DNA from: Glaciecola sp. 33A
Lineage (GTDB): Bacteria; Pseudomonadota; Gammaproteobacteria; Enterobacterales; Alteromonadaceae
Length of the DNA stretch: 64,000 nucleotides
Direction: 5' to 3'
Assembly: GCF_002836745.1 (NCBI RefSeq)
Contig: NZ_PJAR01000040.1
Span: forward strand, 186,001 to 250,000
Shown: piece by piece, positions 20,520 through 27,746 of the stretch
How positions within the stretch are numbered: position 1 is the stretch's first letter
Layout of the letters: each line of letters begins with the position of its first letter
Notes under the pieces: generated by a model
What the model was told of the DNA's origin: nothing
Database searches by the model: none
The model's input: the letters and a program-made list of their open reading frames with translations, nothing else
Made by a program: the position numbers and the translations under genes

Positions 20520-20698
20520 GGTGTTTCGGTGACCTTGAAGTTCGTCTAACGATGTCAGAGGCTAAAATAAATTTAATAGGCAAGTTTAGCAGTGGTCAGA
20601 GTGGCAACAAAGGATAAAATGCATAAACCGTTTATTTATTTCAATTTTTCTCTTTTGCGGGTTAAGTTATGCTGTTGAACGAGTCAGTTCAGTAACCG

Positions 20699-21433
20699 TC
20701 AGTGAATTTCAATATCGAGAACATAGTTTATTGTGTCGCGTACCTGCCATTTTATATCGAAATTATGCAGCAGTACGGAATATATTTTGTCGTCCTTAGT
20801 CGCGCTTTTGTATGCTGGGCGAGGATCTTGTTCTAGGATGTTGTTTAGCAGTGCTTGCAACTCAGGATACGCAGAGGCTAAGGTATTAAGTTGTAAAGAG
20901 GCAAGTTTTGAATACTCAACGTGCATCTTTTGTTTGGGAGCAAACTCAGCAAATCCAGAAATCGCATGATTAACACTGTCTGCATAATGCACATACGGTT
21001 TAATATCGATAATAGGCGTTTGATCAAGTAAATCAATCCCCTCTACTACCAGATTGTTGTGCTCATTAAGGCCACCGTTTTTGACTACAGACAAACCGAT
21101 AGGATTGGGTCGAAAGGTGCTTCTAGTTGCAAAAACACCCACTTTCTCATTACCGCCTAAACGTGGAGGGCGAACAGTATCTTTCCAAATGCCTTGTCTA
21201 TTTCCATGAAAAATAAAGCTTATCCACAAGTGTGAAAACGCGTCTAAGCCTCGGCATGCGTTAGTTGGGTTTATATCAGGGGAAAATTGGATTGTGCCCG
21301 TCGCTACACTTATCGCTTGAGATTGTCGAGGTATACCAAACTTCTGTTTAAATGGAGTTGAAATAACACCTATCGAACGAAATTCAAAGGTATTTATGCT
21401 TTTCTCACCCACATTGTTATTTGAGTAGGTCAT
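20699..21433 (-). CDS. trmO: tRNA (t6A37) N6-methyltransferase TrmO
   Basis: TsaA/TrmO family, which methylates N6-threonylcarbamoyladenosine at position 37 of tRNAs reading ACY codons, using S-adenosylmethionine. The 244-residue protein has the core motifs IGVISTPFKQKFGIPRQ (about 22-38), LDAFSHLWISFIFH (about 63-76), and FATRSTFRPNPIGLSVV near 101-117, which is the most conserved signature. A C-terminal domain typical of the longer proteobacterial TrmO follows. Its start overlaps the upstream DUF1415 gene by 17 bases. Confidence 0.93.
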   Translation of the reverse strand: MTYSNNNVGEKSINTFEFRSIGVISTPFKQKFGIPRQSQAISVATGTIQFSPDINPTNACRGLDAFSHLWISFIFHGNRQGIWKDTVRPPRLGGNEKVGVFATRSTFRPNPIGLSVVKNGGLNEHNNLVVEGIDLLDQTPIIDIKPYVHYADSVNHAISGFAEFAPKQKMHVEYSKLASLQLNTLASAYPELQALLNNILEQDPRPAYKSATKDDKIYSVLLHNFDIKWQVRDTINYVLDIEIH

Positions 21434-21965
21434 GCGGGATAAGTAATTTTTGAAAAAATGCTTTACCTAATTGTTCTGCATGTTTTACGTTGCGAACCGG
21501 AATGTTTTCAGGGTTTGGGAAGTTTTCCAATGCGGCCTCCAAGCTTTCTTCGCGAATAATATGCAACATTGGAAAAGGAGAGCGGTTAGTGTAATGACTC
21601 GTCGCATCGATCGGTGCATCGGCAAATATATAGTCGGGGTGAAATGTAGCTAGCTGAAAAACGCCTTCATATTGCTCTTGTCTTAAAAGTCGATTAGCGA
21701 GGTCGACTAAATCCAAATAATCGAAGAAATCTTTGCTGCCTTGGGCGATGATAAGTAACGTTGTTTCGATGTCGCTATTGTTTTCCAACAGCTGCATTTC
21801 ATCCAATAAAGTCTGCAATATTAATGCGTTGTCGGTTTCTTCAGTCGAAATAGCGCGAATGCGACCATTTTCGCGTTCCCTGCGTGCAAAGGGACAAAAG
21901 TTTTCACCAATAATGACTTTATCAACCCAAAGTAATGTTTGTTCAACTGCGGCGTCAGTCGTCAT
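21417..21965 (-). CDS. DUF1415 family protein
   Basis: A 182-residue cytoplasmic protein of the DUF1415 family; the function is not known. Recognisable family pieces are VIGENFCPFARRERE near 18-32, a region with ATFHPDYIFADAP near 105-117, and NRSPFPMLHIIREES near 125-140. The ATG at 21965, one base past the folD stop, is chosen; an overlapping GTG at 21977 is the alternative. The folD-DUF1415-trmO genes are packed without gaps, which indicates one transcript. Confidence 0.85.
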   Translation of the reverse strand: MTTDAAVEQTLLWVDKVIIGENFCPFARRERENGRIRAISTEETDNALILQTLLDEMQLLENNSDIETTLLIIAQGSKDFFDYLDLVDLANRLLRQEQYEGVFQLATFHPDYIFADAPIDATSHYTNRSPFPMLHIIREESLEAALENFPNPENIPVRNVKHAEQLGKAFFQKLLIPHDLLK

Positions 21966-21966
21966 G

Positions 21967-22854
21967 TTACTTTTCACTCAACGGTAAATGTTTCGCAGTA
22001 TGGCTGTGGAACTTAACGTAAGCCTCAAGCGTATTTTCAATTAAGCTAGCCACTGTCATGGGCCCAACGCCGCCGGGTACAGGTGTGATCCAGTCAGCAC
22101 GCTCTTTAGCGACTTCAAAATCAACATCACCGGTTAATTTGCCGTTTTCTAATCGATTGATACCCACATCAATAACGATGGCGCCTTCTTTAATCCATTC
22201 ACCAGGGATAAAATGTGGCTTACCTACTGCGACCACCAGCAAATCAGCGCGCATTACATGTTCTTTTAGCCGTTTAGTAAATTTATGGCATGTTGTTACG
22301 GTGCAACCAGCGAGCAAAAGTTCCAAGCCCATAGGACGGCCAACAATATTGGATGCGCCAACAATGACTGCATCTAACCCTTTCACTGGTCGCTTTGTTG
22401 CTTCAATCATAGTCATGATACCTTTGGGGGTGCAGGGCCTAAGGGCTGGCATGCGCTGTGCTAAACGGCCAATATTGTATGGATGAAAACCATCAACGTC
22501 TTTGTGCGGGTGAATGCGCTCTAGTACTTTTTCTGCATGTAAACCAGCAGGTAGGGGCAACTGCACTAATATTCCATCGATTGTGCCATCAACATTTAGT
22601 TCATCAATTAGAGCGAGTAGCTCTTCCTCAGAGATATCAGCTGGCAGGCTAAATGATTTAGAAACGAAACCGACTTCTTCACAAGCTTTGGTTTTATTGC
22701 TCACATACACTTTGGATGCTTCGTTGATGCCCACCAGAATGACGGCTAAGCCGGGCATTCTGCGATCCGCTTCTTTTAGCGTATCAACATAGGCATGTAC
22801 ATTATCTCTAACGTGTTTGGCAATTTTTTTGCCGTCTATTAAATGAGCAGTCAT
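21967..22854 (-). CDS. folD: Methylenetetrahydrofolate dehydrogenase/cyclohydrolase
   Basis: Bifunctional enzyme of one-carbon metabolism: NADP-dependent 5,10-methylene-THF dehydrogenase and methenyl-THF cyclohydrolase. The 295-residue protein has the catalytic [14 protein letters not shown] segment (Tyr50, Lys54 region), the [10 protein letters not shown] signature near 94-103, the NADP-binding [13 protein letters not shown] near 163-175 and the C-terminal signature [13 protein letters not shown]. It heads the folD-DUF1415-trmO run. It is divergent from the tRNA operon. Confidence 0.97.
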   Translation of the reverse strand: MTAHLIDGKKIAKHVRDNVHAYVDTLKEADRRMPGLAVILVGINEASKVYVSNKTKACEEVGFVSKSFSLPADISEEELLALIDELNVDGTIDGILVQLPLPAGLHAEKVLERIHPHKDVDGFHPYNIGRLAQRMPALRPCTPKGIMTMIEATKRPVKGLDAVIVGASNIVGRPMGLELLLAGCTVTTCHKFTKRLKEHVMRADLLVVAVGKPHFIPGEWIKEGAIVIDVGINRLENGKLTGDVDFEVAKERADWITPVPGGVGPMTVASLIENTLEAYVKFHSHTAKHLPLSEK

Positions 22855-22987
22855 AGAAGATTCTTTTGTCGCAATATTTTAATGTGCGTAGTGTAATAAA
22901 ATCGGCTATTAAAATATACTCTTAAAGAAACGATGTGATTGCTTTTTGAGTAACTGAAGAAAAACTCAAATACATTGTAAAAAGTGT

Positions 22988-23016
22988 TTGACGATACAAA
23001 GGCAAATCGGTAATAT
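22988..23016 (+). promoter_or_regulatory. Strong tRNA-operon promoter with GC-rich discriminator
   Basis: TTGACG (22988-22993), exactly 17 bases, then TAATAT (23011-23016). It is followed directly by GCGCCCCCCG, a GC-rich discriminator of the kind that makes rRNA and tRNA promoters sensitive to ppGpp/DksA. It lies 38 bases upstream of the first mature tRNA. The match is direct; stringent control is inferred from known tRNA promoters. Confidence 0.85.
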
Positions 23017-23054
23017 GCGCCCCCCGTAGAGGTAGTGAACTACTTATGCGGATT

Positions 23055-23131
23055 CGGTGAGTGGCGCAGCTTGGTAGCGCACCTGGTTTGGGTCCAGGGG
23101 GTCGTAGGTTCGAATCCTATCTCACCGACCA
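23055..23131 (+). tRNA. tRNA-Pro (anticodon TGG), copy 1
   Basis: A 77-base cloverleaf with CCA encoded. The acceptor stem CGGTGAG pairs with CTCACCG, and the D arm GCGC/GCGC, anticodon stem CCTGG/CCAGG and T arm GGTTCGAATCC are intact. The anticodon loop TTTGGGT gives TGG, reading CCA (proline). It is the first gene of the tRNA operon and is identical to the last one. Confidence 0.98.
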
Positions 23132-23150
23132 TTTACTTTAGATTCGACGG

Positions 23151-23227
23151 GGTTCCATAGCTCAGCTGGATAGAGCAACGGCTTTCTAAGCCGTGGGTCG
23201 AAGGTTCGAATCCTTCTGGGACCACCA
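23151..23227 (+). tRNA. tRNA-Arg (anticodon TCT)
   Basis: A 77-base cloverleaf with encoded CCA. The acceptor stem is GGTTCCA/TGGGACC with one G-T pair. The anticodon stem is ACGGC/GCCGT with loop TTTCTAA, giving TCT for AGA arginine codons. It matches the position of argX at the head of the E. coli argX-hisR-leuT-proM operon, but the anticodon here is TCT. Confidence 0.96.
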
Positions 23228-23262
23228 TGCGAATCGACGTACGTGGTGTGAGTGAAAACAGT

Positions 23263-23339
23263 GGTGGGCGTAGCTCAGTTGGTAGAGCTCTGGATTGTGA
23301 TTCCAGCGGTCGTGGGTTCAAACCCCATCGTCCACCCCA
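23263..23339 (+). tRNA. tRNA-His (anticodon GTG)
   Basis: A 77-base gene with the extra 5' G (G-1) that pairs with C73 and is diagnostic for tRNA-His. The anticodon stem TCTGG/CCAG(C) region encloses ATTGTGATT, giving GTG. The 3' end is CCACC-CCA, with CCA encoded. It corresponds to hisR in the E. coli operon. Confidence 0.97.
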
Positions 23340-23417
23340 CTTTTTTTGCATCGAGTGACGTTGTTTATTTAATTAGCAATATCGAGCTTAGTGCATCCCT
23401 TGGCAGGGAATAGTTTT

Positions 23418-23502
23418 GCGGGAGTGGTGGAATTGGTAGACACGCTGGATTTAGGTTCCAGTGCTTCACGGCGTGAGAGTTCAAGTCTCTCCTTCCGCAC
23501 CA
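23418..23502 (+). tRNA. tRNA-Leu (anticodon TAG)
   Basis: An 85-base class II tRNA with a long variable arm (TGCTTCACGGCG region). The acceptor stem GCGGGAG pairs with CTTCCGC, and CCA is encoded. The anticodon loop TTTAGGT gives TAG, reading CUA leucine codons. It lies between tRNA-His and tRNA-Pro, the position of leuT in E. coli. Confidence 0.97.
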
Positions 23503-23537
23503 TATTATGTGTTCGGCACATACAAAGAGTAAAATGT

Positions 23538-23614
23538 CGGTGAGTGGCGCAGCTTGGTAGCGCACCTGGTTTGGGTCCAGGGGGTCGTAGGTTCGAATCC
23601 TATCTCACCGACCA
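23538..23614 (+). tRNA. tRNA-Pro (anticodon TGG), copy 2
   Basis: Identical over all 77 bases to the tRNA-Pro at 23055-23131, with encoded CCA and anticodon TGG. Its place at the end of the Arg-His-Leu-Pro order matches proM of E. coli, so this is likely the ancestral copy and the first one the duplicate. Confidence 0.98.
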
Positions 23615-23656
23615 TCTTGTCAGAAAGCCGCAGCACTCCTGGGTCACCACATAAAA

Positions 23657-23704
23657 AATTCCAAAATTCTAAAATTCTAAAATTCTAAAATTCCAAAATT
23701 CCAA
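23657..23704. repeat. 8-bp tandem repeat, six copies
   Basis: Six tandem copies of AATTCYAA (C, T, T, T, C, C at the variable base), AT-rich, 43 bases after the last tRNA. It lies outside any gene. Such short arrays are prone to slippage. Confidence 0.9.
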
Positions 23705-24035
23705 AAACACTAAAACGTGCTAGTTCAACGTTCCAAATTTAAAAATTGCAGTCTGTAAACGTAATCAATACTTGATAATGATCAGATCAATGCTCAACTA
23801 ATTTCATGTATTCATTCAGATTGGCCATTTAGTTATTAAATGGCTTTGTATTAAACTTACCTAAGATATTTAATCGCTTTGCGTATGCAGCACTAAAATT
23901 GAGCGGGTGTCAGGGCGATGCCGGAATCCAACCGAAGTCGGAATCCGACCCCCTGCTTTCGACTAAATAATCAGCCTATTTTTGTAGCCATGGCGGGGAC
24001 ATAGCAATTAATTTACATTTATTACCCGTAATCAC

Positions 24036-24064
24036 TCGACTCTGCGGTATCGTCTCTGTATAAT
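24036..24064 (+). promoter_or_regulatory. Probable sigma-70 promoter of tig
   Basis: TCGACT (4 of 6 matches to the -35 consensus), 17 bases, then a perfect TATAAT (24059-24064). This leaves a leader of roughly 120 bases before the trigger factor start. Based on sequence match only. Confidence 0.5.
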
Positions 24065-24190
24065 TCCGCGTCCATTTTTAAACTCATGTGGCTTAGTTTG
24101 ATTAATCCACATTCGACAACACCATGGCATTAGTCATATTAGCGTGTTGATTCATGTAAAGCGCTTAGAGGCGCAAGTTGAGGTAGAACA

Positions 24191-25495
24191 ATGCAAGTGT
24201 CAGTCGAGACGACTCAAGGTTTAGAACGCCGTCTTACTATTACCGTTTCTGCAGATTCTGTAGATACCGCTGTTAAAGGACGTTTACAACAATTAGCAAA
24301 AACACAACGTATTAACGGTTTTCGCCCAGGTAAAGTTCCAGTAAGCGTCATTAAGAAGCGTTTCGGTCAGGCAGTTCGTCAAGAAGTTGCTGGTGATGTT
24401 ATGCAGCGTAATTTCTACGAAGCAATAATGAAAGAGAAAATCACGCCAGCAGGCATGCCTACTTTTGATTTAACTAAAGATGTTGATGGTCAAGACTTAG
24501 AGTTTGTTGCTACTTTTGAAGTTTATCCAGAAGTGAAAGTGACCGGTCTTGACAAAATTAACGTCGAGAAGCCAGTAGTTGAAATCACAGACAAAGACTT
24601 AGACACTATGATGAAAACGTTGCAAACACAGCATGCATCATGGAAAGAAGTAAAACGCAAAGCTAAGAAAGACGACAAAGTAACGATTAACTTTGTTGGC
24701 ACAATTGATGGTGAAGAGTTCGACGGCGGTAAAGCCGAAGATTTCCCATTGGAACTTGGTAAAAGTCGCATGATCCCTGGTTTCGAAAAGCCACTAGTTG
24801 GCGCTAAAACAGGTGATGAAATTGTTTCTGAAGTGACTTTCCCTGACGATTATCATGCTGAAGCTCTGAAAGGTAAAAATGCCTCTTTTGCTATTACAGT
24901 AACGAAAGTTGAAGGCTTAGATTTACCCAAAGTAGATGATGAATTTTCTAAATTGTTTGGTGTCGAAGAGGGCGGTGTCGAAGCGCTTAAAGCTGAAGTT
25001 AAGAAAAATATGCAGCGCGAACTAGACCAAACGTTAAAAGCAACCGTAAAAGAAAATGTGATCGTTGGTTTGTTAGAGAATAATCAACTAGATTTACCAA
25101 AATCACTTGTCGATCAAGAAATCGACGCATTGCGTCAGCAAGCAAAGCAACGTTTTGAGCAACAGGGTAAAGGTGGTGAGGTTCCTGAGTTACCAGCAGA
25201 CTTGTTCTTAGAAAATGCGAAGCGTCGCGTCAGCATTGGTTTGTTACTTGGCGAAGTGATTAAAGACAATAAACTAGAGGCAGATGAAGCTAAAGTTACT
25301 CAATTAATTGAGACTGCAGCGTCTGCATACGAAGACCCGAAAGAAGTGGTCGAGTATTACCAGTCGAATACTGAGTTAAAGCAACAAATGCAGAACCTTG
25401 CATTAGAAGAACAAGCAATTGAAGCTATTCTTGAAAAAGCAAAAGTGAAAGAAGTTAAGAAAGCTTTTGACGAAATCATGAACAAAAACGCCTAA
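24191..25495 (+). CDS. tig: Trigger factor
   Basis: Ribosome-associated chaperone and peptidyl-prolyl isomerase that meets nascent chains at the exit tunnel. The 434-residue length is close to E. coli (432). The ribosome-docking signature GFRPGKVP is at residues 43-50. The FKBP-type PPIase domain follows at about 150-245 ([15 protein letters not shown]), and the helical C-terminal arms complete the protein. It leads the conserved tig-clpP-clpX-lon-hupB-ppiD block; a strong terminator follows it. Confidence 0.98.
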   Translation: MQVSVETTQGLERRLTITVSADSVDTAVKGRLQQLAKTQRINGFRPGKVPVSVIKKRFGQAVRQEVAGDVMQRNFYEAIMKEKITPAGMPTFDLTKDVDGQDLEFVATFEVYPEVKVTGLDKINVEKPVVEITDKDLDTMMKTLQTQHASWKEVKRKAKKDDKVTINFVGTIDGEEFDGGKAEDFPLELGKSRMIPGFEKPLVGAKTGDEIVSEVTFPDDYHAEALKGKNASFAITVTKVEGLDLPKVDDEFSKLFGVEEGGVEALKAEVKKNMQRELDQTLKATVKENVIVGLLENNQLDLPKSLVDQEIDALRQQAKQRFEQQGKGGEVPELPADLFLENAKRRVSIGLLLGEVIKDNKLEADEAKVTQLIETAASAYEDPKEVVEYYQSNTELKQQMQNLALEEQAIEAILEKAKVKEVKKAFDEIMNKNA

Positions 25496-25538
25496 ATTGT
25501 TCTTCAACAATTGACTTAACAGGTTATCAACTGATTAA

Positions 25539-25566
25539 ATGCTCGGATTATCCGGGCATTTTTTTT
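25539..25566 (+). terminator. Rho-independent terminator after tig
   Basis: ATGCTCGGA pairs with TCCGGGCAT (one G-T pair) around a TTA loop and is followed by eight or nine T. It is a textbook intrinsic terminator between tig and clpP. The T-run abuts an ATG at 25567, which argues against that ATG being the clpP start. Confidence 0.9.
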
Positions 25567-25578
25567 ATGAAGAGAAAT

Positions 25579-26211
25579 ATGACAAATATAATTACAGAAC
25601 CACAAAGCGCATTAGTACCGATGGTAATAGAGCAAACCCCTCGTGGTGAACGCTCTTATGACATCTATTCACGCCTACTAAAAGAGAACGTCATTTTTAT
25701 GGTGGGTCAGGTTGAAGATCATATGGCAAACTTAATTGTTGCTCAGATGCTATTCTTGGAAGCAGAGAATCCAGAAAAGGATATTTTCTTATACATTAAT
25801 TCGCCTGGCGGTTCGGTCACAGCGGGCATGGCCATATATGATACAATGAATTTTATTAAGCCAGATGTTAGTACTGTATGTATTGGACAGGCAGCTAGTA
25901 TGGGGGCATTTTTGCTTTCTGCAGGTGCAAAAGGAAAGCGTTATTGTTTGCCGAATGCACGTGTTATGATCCATCAGCCACTAGGCGGATTTCAGGGGCA
26001 GGCATCTGACTTTGAAATACATGCTAAAGAAATCCTGTCTATTAAAGAGAAAATGAATAGGCTAATGGCCAAACATACTGGCCAGGACTATGAGAAAGTA
26101 GCAAAAGACACCGATCGTGATAACTTTTTAAGCGCGCAAGATTCAGTCGACTATGGATTAGTTGATGCAGTAATGACAAATCGTGCAGACGTATTGAAAA
26201 AAGCAGATTAA
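25579..26211 (+). CDS. clpP: ATP-dependent Clp protease proteolytic subunit
   Basis: Serine peptidase subunit that forms the double-heptamer chamber of ClpXP/ClpAP. With the start at 25579 it has 210 residues (E. coli 207 with propeptide). The triad is Ser107 (GQAASMGAF), His132 (MIHQPLGG) and Asp181 (DTDRDNF). The start at 25579 is preferred over 25567 because GAAGAGA lies just upstream, while the earlier ATG is placed directly at the end of a terminator T-run. The partner gene clpX follows after 100 bases. Confidence 0.97.
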   Translation: MTNIITEPQSALVPMVIEQTPRGERSYDIYSRLLKENVIFMVGQVEDHMANLIVAQMLFLEAENPEKDIFLYINSPGGSVTAGMAIYDTMNFIKPDVSTVCIGQAASMGAFLLSAGAKGKRYCLPNARVMIHQPLGGFQGQASDFEIHAKEILSIKEKMNRLMAKHTGQDYEKVAKDTDRDNFLSAQDSVDYGLVDAVMTNRADVLKKAD

Positions 26212-26237
26212 TCGCCATATTAAGTTATTGAGTAACA

Positions 26238-26269
26238 ATGGCTCGCCCTTTCTTCATTTTGCGAGCCAT
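26238..26269 (+). terminator. Intercistronic hairpin between clpP and clpX
   Basis: A perfect 9-bp stem, ATGGCTCGC/GCGAGCCAT, with a 14-base pyrimidine-rich loop. No T-run follows (CATAAAAACC), so it is better read as an mRNA-stabilising or attenuating structure than as a full terminator. Confidence 0.5.
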
Positions 26270-26311
26270 CATAAAAACCCGATTTAGGGTAAGAACGAAA
26301 AGGCAAATTTT

Positions 26312-27589
26312 ATGAGTGATGACCATGATAAAGACGGGGACAGCAAATTACTGTATTGCTCGTTTTGTGGTAAAAGCCAACATGAAGTTCGAAAGCTAAT
26401 TGCGGGCCCGAGTGTATTCATCTGTGATGAATGTGTTGAGTTGTGTAACGATATTATTCGCGAAGAAATTAAAGAGATTTCACCAAAGCAAAAGACTGAT
26501 GCTTTGCCAACACCAAGCGATATTCACAAACACCTAAACGATTACGTGATTGGTCAAGAGCACGCTAAGAAAGTATTAGCTGTAGCGGTTTATAATCATT
26601 ATAAAAGGTTGCGTAATAATGATGTGCATGACGGCGTGGAGCTAGGTAAAAGTAACATCCTTCTGATCGGCCCCACAGGCAGCGGTAAGACACTACTGGC
26701 TGAGACGTTAGCACGATTGCTAGATGTGCCTTTTACAATGGCCGACGCAACTACCCTTACGGAAGCAGGTTATGTTGGTGAGGATGTAGAAAATATCATT
26801 CAAAAATTGCTGCAAAAATGTGATTATGACCCTGAAAAAGCGCAGCGTGGCATTGTGTATATCGATGAGATTGATAAAATTTCACGCAAATCTGACAATC
26901 CATCGATCACTAGAGATGTTTCTGGTGAAGGCGTACAGCAGGCATTGTTGAAGCTTATTGAAGGTACGATAGCATCTGTTCCGCCACAGGGCGGCAGAAA
27001 GCATCCACAACAAGAGTTTTTACAAGTCGATACGTCTAAAATCCTATTTATTTGCGGTGGCGCGTTTTCCGGCCTAGATAAAGTGATTGAACAACGCGTA
27101 TCCAAAGGTGCTGGCATTGGTTTTGGTGCTGAAGTGAAGTCCGCAGCAGACAAAAAAGCGGTTAGTCAGTTGTTCAAAGAAGTTGAACCTCAAGATTTAG
27201 TTAAATACGGTCTCATTCCTGAGTTTATTGGGCGTTTACCGGTAGTAGCTAGTCTAGAAGAACTAAACGAAGATGCGCTCATTCAGATTTTGAAAGAGCC
27301 TAAAAATGCGATCACCAAACAATATGGTGCTCTGTTTGCTTTAGAAGACACTGAACTCGAATTTCGGGATGATGCATTGCATGCAATTGCAACCAAAGCG
27401 ATGAATCGCAAAACGGGAGCCCGCGGCCTGCGTTCGATTGTTGAAGCTGTGTTATTAGACACAATGTATGAATTGCCGTCAATGCCAAAAGTAAGTAAGG
27501 TCGTTATCGATGAAGCTGTTATTAAAGGCGAGTCTAAACCACTACTTATTTACGACAATGCACCAGACAAAAAGGCAGTTTCAGAGTAA
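26312..27589 (+). CDS. clpX: Clp protease ATP-binding subunit ClpX
   Basis: AAA+ unfoldase that recognises tagged substrates (such as ssrA) and feeds them to ClpP. The 425-residue protein (E. coli 424) has the N-terminal zinc-binding domain with Cys16, Cys19, Cys38 and Cys41, Walker A GPTGSGKT at 120-127, Walker [11 protein letters not shown] near 184-193, and the IGF-type ClpP-contact loop in the [10 protein letters not shown] region. It lies in the usual clpP-clpX-lon order. Confidence 0.98.
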   Translation: MSDDHDKDGDSKLLYCSFCGKSQHEVRKLIAGPSVFICDECVELCNDIIREEIKEISPKQKTDALPTPSDIHKHLNDYVIGQEHAKKVLAVAVYNHYKRLRNNDVHDGVELGKSNILLIGPTGSGKTLLAETLARLLDVPFTMADATTLTEAGYVGEDVENIIQKLLQKCDYDPEKAQRGIVYIDEIDKISRKSDNPSITRDVSGEGVQQALLKLIEGTIASVPPQGGRKHPQQEFLQVDTSKILFICGGAFSGLDKVIEQRVSKGAGIGFGAEVKSAADKKAVSQLFKEVEPQDLVKYGLIPEFIGRLPVVASLEELNEDALIQILKEPKNAITKQYGALFALEDTELEFRDDALHAIATKAMNRKTGARGLRSIVEAVLLDTMYELPSMPKVSKVVIDEAVIKGESKPLLIYDNAPDKKAVSE

Positions 27590-27610
27590 AAATCTATATT
27601 TAAGACAATC

Positions 27611-27659
27611 AAAGCTGAGCTGACAGAACCATAGGGACTGACTTCTCAGCTTTTTTTTT
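27611..27659 (+). terminator. Terminator after clpX
   Basis: AAGCTGAG (27612-27619) pairs with CTCAGCTT (27645-27652), with a 25-base loop and a run of nine T. It separates clpX from lon, which then has its own heat-shock-type promoter. Confidence 0.75.
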
Positions 27660-27689
27660 AATTAATTTTTGGTTTTTTTGAATTTTGGT

Positions 27690-27717
27690 TTGAACTTTGC
27701 CAGCCAAGCCCCATATA
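27690..27717 (+). promoter_or_regulatory. Sigma-32 (heat shock) promoter of lon
   Basis: TTGAA (27690-27694), a 14-base spacer and CCCCATATA (27709-27717) match the RpoH promoter consensus (CTTGAA, 11-15 bases, CCCCATnT) very closely, 29 bases before the lon ATG. lon is a known sigma-32 regulon member in E. coli. The match is direct; use by RpoH is inferred. Confidence 0.85.
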
Positions 27718-27746
27718 AACAGCAAGTGCAAAAACAAGAGAGAACT

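Larger units (their letters stand above)
23615..24190. other. Intergenic region between tRNA operon and tig
   Basis: About 575 bases without a convincing coding frame. It holds a six-copy 8-bp repeat (23657-23704), a palindrome GTCGGAATCCGAC (23937-23949), a likely tig promoter (24036-24064) and the tig leader. No clear tRNA-operon terminator with a T-run was found right after the last tRNA. Confidence 0.6.

Noticed and set aside
23133-23565. Minus-strand reading frames of 66-72 codons across the tRNA genes
   Set aside because: They are translations of tRNA antisense sequence (strings such as GLNPRPLESQSRALPTELRPP are well-known spurious hypothetical proteins).
23055-23614. Integration (att) site in the tRNA cluster
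   Set aside because: The direct repeat is a complete second tRNA-Pro gene inside a conserved tRNA operon, and no integrase gene is found.
27669-27746. N-terminal extension of Lon
   Set aside because: It contains a sigma-32 promoter and part of the clpX terminator region; Lon length and ribosome binding site fit the ATG at 27747.
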